Positions 60,039-64,000 of a stretch of 64,000 nucleotides of DNA are shown here, in pieces (position 1 is the first letter of the stretch; each line of letters begins with the position of its first letter). Both the position numbers and the translations under genes were made by a program. The DNA is from Chinchilla lanigera (lineage: Eukaryota > Chordata > Mammalia > Rodentia > Chinchillidae): contig NW_004955402.1 in the NCBI RefSeq assembly GCF_000276665.1, forward strand, positions 67,767 to 131,766, written 5' to 3'. The notes under the pieces were generated by a model that was given only the letters and a program-made list of their open reading frames with translations, had not been told where the DNA came from and ran no database searches.

Positions 60039-60142
60039 GGAACTGGGGATTTAGCTCAGTGGCACAGCGCTTGCCTGGCAAGCGCAAGGTGGTGAGCTCA
60101 ATTCCTGGTACTGGAAGAAAAACAAAAACAAACAACAACCAA
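60039..60142 (+). mobile_element. ID-type SINE with target duplication
   Basis: ggaactggggatttagctca...cctggtactgg, then a caaaa-rich tail; flanked by aagtatca copies. It sits about 560 bp from the AK9 exon 1 donor. Confidence 0.92.
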
Positions 60143-60696
60143 AAAGTATCAAACTACGAAAGAAAATTAATGTATAATTACATATTTCTTTTAGAAATTT
60201 TGTAATTTATCAATTTTGAATTTACAACATAACCTCTAATGGCACATTTTGTTACGTGTATGCTACAAATTTTTTTTACAGTTTTCTTACACTTTCAACG
60301 AGGAAAACCCTCTAATGATTGATTCTGAGGTTTGGACAGGCTAGGTTAGCTGCCTACACTCTTAAATATTACTTCTTACACTCTTGTACAGTGTATAGGT
60401 ACTTGAGTATACGTGTGTAAGTATTTAAATTCTGCTACTCCGGTACACAAGTATTAAACTATTGCCACTACAGTACATCGTATACTCTTGTACAGTGCTT
60501 TTTTTATACTCGTGTAAGTATGTATTTCTGGAACCAATACATTCGCTCTTGAAAGAACTGATTTTACAAGGTAGATTTATGGAGAGATCCTGAAGTTTGG
60601 TCTTTCAGGAAAGGGACCCTGAGAAAGTGGGGTTCCTCACAAACCGCAACCGAAAGCATCTGGACCGCGGACTGTTGCCCGGATAAGGTCACCTAC

Positions 60697-60800
60697 CTGG
60701 CCGCCGCGACCCCAGCCTGAAGCCGCCTCAGAGCTGGCTTCCTCGAGCGGTTGCCAGGGCAGCGAGCGGCCGCGCGGAGCGGCGCGTCGGGGCGGGGCCT
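60697..60800 (-). other. AK9: AK9 exon 1, non-coding (5' UTR)
   Basis: The exon is inferred from a strong minus-strand donor (CCAG|GTAGGT, exon edge at 60,697) inside the CpG island, about 3.7 kb upstream of the exon carrying the start codon. The 5' edge is not determined; a GC box (GGGGCGGGGC, plus strand 60,789-60,798) sits where a core promoter would be expected. No coding sequence is assigned to it. A 5' RACE or RNA-seq read crossing to 57,011 would settle it. Confidence 0.6.
60750..60763. promoter_or_regulatory. Imperfect RFX X-box-like inverted repeat
   Basis: GTTGCCAGGGCAGC is close to the RFX X-box (GTNRCC plus RGYAAC half sites), with one mismatch in the second half site. It lies just upstream of AK9 exon 1. 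RFX factors drive many ciliary and flagellar genes, which would suit a sperm-linked gene. The functional reading is inference. Confidence 0.35.
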
Positions 60801-61720
60801 AAGGGATTGCGTTGCTGTGTAACTGTACTCATCGTTACAGTGCATTCCTTTTCACAGACGAGGAAGGTCCGGTCAGAGGGGGGTGCGTTGCACTGCCGCA
60901 CGGTCGTTCACGTCCGCACCCAACAAACGGAAGACGCCTGTGAGCCAGAACGAATCCACAAATGCTCAGTCGCAGGCAAGAAGTGTAGCAAAGGCCAAGA
61001 TTTCCACCTTTACCAGATTTTAAAAATCTTTTCGTGGACCATAGAGTCACTGAACAACATGGATTTTGTTGACTCTGATAAGGATAAATAGGCAACAAAA
61101 AGAGAAAAACACTGACACTCGGTCAAGGACAGAAGGAGACAGGGAAAAAATACACCTATTTGGAATGAATCATGCCTGCAAGTTAAAGAAGCTGCTTCAA
61201 AAGAAGCAAGCCAAGCTAAATCTTCTTTTTCTAGAGGGGCGAGAACGGAGACACATTAGGTGAATTCGGCAATGTTGGCGCCCGCACCGAAGATGACGCG
61301 CTCTGCTTCCCGTCTCAGTAGCGCGCAGGTGCACTGAACCTCCGGGGCCCTCTCGCGGGTAGTCCTCCAGCTCCGCCCCCTCGCCCCGGAGGGCGTGGCC
61401 GAAGGCGGGGCACCGGAAGGCGGAAACTCCTGCGCTGCCTGGCCTCTGGGGGGTTAGTTCCTGTCAATACGCTTCTCGCTTGGGGACACGCGGCCCCTTT
61501 TCTCGGCTTCCACCTCTGGTCCGCGTGCCCAGGACCGCCGTCCTGTGGTCTTCTCGGTCCAAAGTTGGTTACGTAGGGACCCGAGGTGCAAGCCCCGAGG
61601 GCAGGAGGGCGCGATCGTGGGCCGAGACAGCGCAACTTCTCCCACGGGGTCTCCCAGTCTGTGCCCAGGCCGCAGCACCGGTGCGTGGGGACCTGCGACC
61701 TACCGCAAGGGTTCTTTTTA

Positions 61721-62578
61721 GCTTCCAGAAAGTCTGTTCAAGTTCTTAGGTTCACTGGTTAAGGGGGTATGAAAAAAACTGACCTATGACTTGCAACTTT
61801 TCTCTTTTCCTGGTGCACAGTATACCGACCTCGGGACTGATATTAATTACTTGCACTTTCATTGCTGTATTTTTTTGGTTTTCTTTTTTCTTATTCAAAT
61901 GAAAGAAAACTTACTTTGCGAATTTTCTTGATAATGCCGTTTTTCACTTGACTTTTCAACAGCATTTAATTAAAATTTTAATTTATTACTTTAAATGGCC
62001 GTGTAAATGATGAATAAGTAGATCGGTTATTATGACTAGGGTACTAGTTCCCTTTTTTAGCAAAGAGCTGTCTAGAACTTCATACTTTATCATCATTGGC
62101 GGGAAAGCAAAGTTGATACAGGATACCTTTTCTATATTGGGTTACCACCGTGCTATTAAAAATCTGTTTAAAGAGTACCCACGTCATGGTCGCAAACTGC
62201 ATATAATGAACACTGATGGAGTACTCTGCTATGCTGGGTAGAATGTCTTATAGGACACATTCAGTAAAACGAGTTATCTGCATTAAAGGAATACACAAAT
62301 TTTAGTCATAATGTTACTAGCTGTTTAGGCTCATATTTTCAGGTTCATCTGCTAGTGTCTGAACAAATCAAAGGAGACTATATATTTAGGTAAAAAGAAA
62401 AAATGATTCAATCAAAGCTAGTTTTGAGGAGATGGGGGGCCAATTTGCCTCAAATCCCATCTCCCCATTTACAGGTGAACAAGAGTCTTTTATAAGGGAG
62501 GTACAGAAGGGAAGGGGGCACAGAGAGGCAATGCAGATCTCCACACTTGCTTCCTCACTTCCAGCAGTCTTCAGCTCC
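61721..62578. other. Upstream stretch, nothing recognised
   Basis: AT-rich sequence right of the CpG island. A 70-codon open frame at 62,032-62,241 resembles no family I know and lacks supporting signals. I see no RNA gene and no recognisable repeat up to the ID SINE. Confidence 0.5.
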
Positions 62579-62581
62579 TGC

Positions 62582-62685
62582 TCTTTTTTTTTTTTTTTTC
62601 TTTTTTTGTACCAGGAATCAAAGGTACCCAGGGCCTTGTGCTTGCCACGCAAGTGCTGTACCACTGAGCTACCTCCTCGGCCCCC
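62582..62685 (-). mobile_element. Older ID-like SINE
   Basis: Reverse orientation (tttgtaccaggaatcaaagg ... actgagctacctcctcggccc). Diverged. Confidence 0.82.
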
Positions 62686-62878
62686 TTCCTCTCTTTTTTA
62701 TGGAAAAGAAACCAGCCTCCTGGCCTCCTGGGGCTGGCTTCCTGTATTCTGTCTCTTCTTTGGGGGCTGAGGATAGGATGGGGGTTGGCTGTGGACTCAG
62801 CAGGAGGAAGTTTGGGGAAATTCTTTACCTCTAGAAGAAAAAAGCCTAACTTTTAAAGTTCTATTTTTCACTGCCAGT

Positions 62879-63217
62879 TGTTAAATAATGGCACATGAGG
62901 AAACACCTGGAGGCCAAGACCGTGGGAAAGACTAGATTTTATTCCACTTCATGCAGGCAGGCTGAAAGCAAAGTGGTATCAGCAAATATCTGGAGAGGAG
63001 GCTACACATATATAGGGTTCAAGGCGGGGGGTTGTAGTCCCAAAGAACCTGAATAGAGTGTTTGAGGTCAAAGTTGCAAGGACATTCAGGACAGGTATGT
63101 GGACACTGGTGTGCATTCTGGCATCTGGGAGACTGCAGGTGCAGTCCTAAATTTCTTCATGGCCCGTAATTCTTTCCTGAGGGCAGCATGAAGGTCTCTC
63201 TCAGGTCAGGCCTGACA
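62879..63217 (-). mobile_element. Solo LTR upstream of AK9
   Basis: 339 bp, minus-strand TGTCAGGCCTG...ATTTAACA, flanked by ccagt on both sides (62,874-62,878 and 63,218-63,222). It contains a minus-strand AATAAA near 62,940. Size and 5-bp duplication fit an ERVL/MaLR-class LTR. Confidence 0.78.
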
Positions 63218-64000
63218 CCAGTTACAATAGCACAGGCCTAATAATATGTCTGTTTCAAAGTCATGAGTGCAGAATCCTTGATTCTAAATTAATTTTGCTG
63301 ACACCTTCTTAGATTAAATCTGACCAGAAGATGGGATTATCCAAAATATTGTATTTGTAAGTATTTTCAGTTCTCTAAAGAGTCAAACAAAAAATATTTT
63401 GATATTGAAATAAAACTTTGTACTTTTTGTAAAATGTACTAATAAATATCTCTAGTTGAAAACAAATAAGTTAAAGAACAAACATTACAGCTCACTAATA
63501 AGCTGAGAATTCCTGAGGACTAGCTGAGTTCTTAGTGTTCTTTCTAAAGCATAATCTGTAGGTGTAATACTTTTCTGCTCAGAAATCCTCGTCATTCTGA
63601 GGAGAGTAACCACAAACTTCTTATTTGGCATTCAAAGTTGATTTGCCCTCAACTTGTCTGTCTAGTCTTACATCTAATTTAATATGAATTCAACCAACAT
63701 TGAGGATCAGCTGTGAGCATTTTTGTGCCTTATTCTGCAGAAAATTATATTGCTTTCTATTCCTTGTATCTACTGTGTTTTCTTGCTGTTCTTTCCTCTT
63801 GTAATGTCTCTCCCTTTCTTTTCCTGTGGAAACCTTGCCAGTCCTCACAGCACAGATCTGGTACATGCCTAGCAAACAAACAAAAGGGGGGATTAACAAA
63901 AAGATGTGTGTTCTAGAACTCAGCTGTAACCTTACCCAGGCCCCTAAGTAATGGAAATTAATGCTAAACCTAACTCTAAGTTCATCAGAAGGATGTTGGG
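63218..64000. other. Right-edge stretch, nothing recognised
   Basis: No exon, SINE or LTR boundary could be recognised in this stretch. In human, FIG4 intron 1 would lie at this relative position, but nothing in the sequence confirms that. Confidence 0.4.

Larger units (their letters stand above)
1..60800 (-). other. AK9: AK9 gene, 5' part (adenylate kinase 9)
   Basis: AK9 is a large multi-domain nucleoside mono-/diphosphate kinase of vertebrates, and variants have been linked to sperm-motility defects (family knowledge). Eighteen coding exons on the minus strand translate to a continuous protein that I recognise as the AK9 N-terminus by recall of the human protein. It starts MTSQEKTEEH and has a first P-loop at residues 37-45 (GKPGVGKTT), an acidic stretch near 198-211, and a second P-loop at 399-407 (GPQYSGKTT). 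All junctions have GT donors and AG acceptors, and phases agree throughout (2,125 coding nt). The catalytic DG-F-P-R motif of classical adenylate kinases is degenerate in both modules (TEIPS near 115-119, DNCPV near 612-616); human AK9 shows the same, so this is not decay. The 3' end of the gene lies left of position 1. The transcription start is only approximate. Confidence 0.95.
60640..61720. promoter_or_regulatory. CpG island / promoter region at the AK9 5' end
   Basis: Two CpG-dense blocks (about 60,650-60,800 and 61,220-61,720) are joined by intermediate sequence; the surrounding DNA is AT-rich with few CpGs. Block one holds AK9 exon 1 and a GC box at 60,789-60,798. Block two holds GC-rich promoter-like sequence with an ETS/GABP-type CCGGAAG at 61,413-61,419. 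The arrangement suggests a bidirectional promoter, but no plus-strand gene was recognised. Confidence 0.8.

Noticed and set aside
60807..61091. 94-codon plus-strand open frame across the CpG island
   Set aside because: Begins only at a TTG, has no recognisable domain, and CpG islands commonly hold chance open frames.
62032..62241. 70-codon plus-strand open frame near the right end
   Set aside because: No resemblance to FIG4 or any family I recognise, no splice donor in frame, AT-rich surroundings; length is compatible with chance.

Overview
The window is mammalian nuclear DNA. Exons are small and separated by long AT-rich introns, splice sites are GT/AG, there is one CpG island, and interspersed repeats are dense. 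tRNA-derived ID-type SINEs, B1 SINEs carrying a 29-bp internal duplication, L1 3' ends and MaLR LTRs together point to a rodent. The ID variant ends in GGTACC, unlike the mouse, squirrel or kangaroo-rat forms I know. A beaver-like rodent (Castor) is my best guess, but that is weak inference.

One gene fills most of the window: the 5' portion of AK9 (adenylate kinase 9) on the minus strand. I could place a non-coding first exon at the CpG island (about 60.7 kb) and 18 consecutive coding exons from 57.0 kb down to 1.7 kb. Every exon junction keeps the reading frame, giving 708 codons plus one base. That is roughly the first third to two fifths of the protein (about 1,900 residues in human, from memory). 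It covers the first nucleotide-kinase module (Walker A split between exons 2 and 3), an acidic linker, and the second module (Walker A in exon 12). The rest of the gene lies beyond the left edge.

Layout: 1-57 kb, AK9 introns and coding exons; 57-60.7 kb, first intron; 60.64-61.72 kb, CpG island with AK9 exon 1 and a second GC-rich promoter-like block; 61.7-64 kb, upstream DNA with one ID SINE and one solo LTR. In human, AK9 is head-to-head with FIG4 (from memory), but I see no recognisable FIG4 first exon here. A 100-N assembly gap lies at 51,348-51,447.

The introns hold about 25 SINEs, many with clear target-site duplications; five solo LTRs, plus a sixth upstream of the gene; at least ten L1 fragments; old L2 and MIR pieces; a nearly complete but decayed Tigger/pogo DNA transposon with TA target sites; a 90-bp Tigger-type MITE; and a 78-bp hAT-type MITE. 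The points most worth checking are an LTR inserted 7 bases past the exon 9 splice donor in the sense direction, two locally templated insertions inside L1 copies (60 nt inverted, 39 nt direct), a 4-nt-spaced tandem donor at exon 17, and two in-frame acceptors for exon 12. I found no undescribed multi-gene system; this is an ordinary mammalian locus with some notable repeat and splice-site events.
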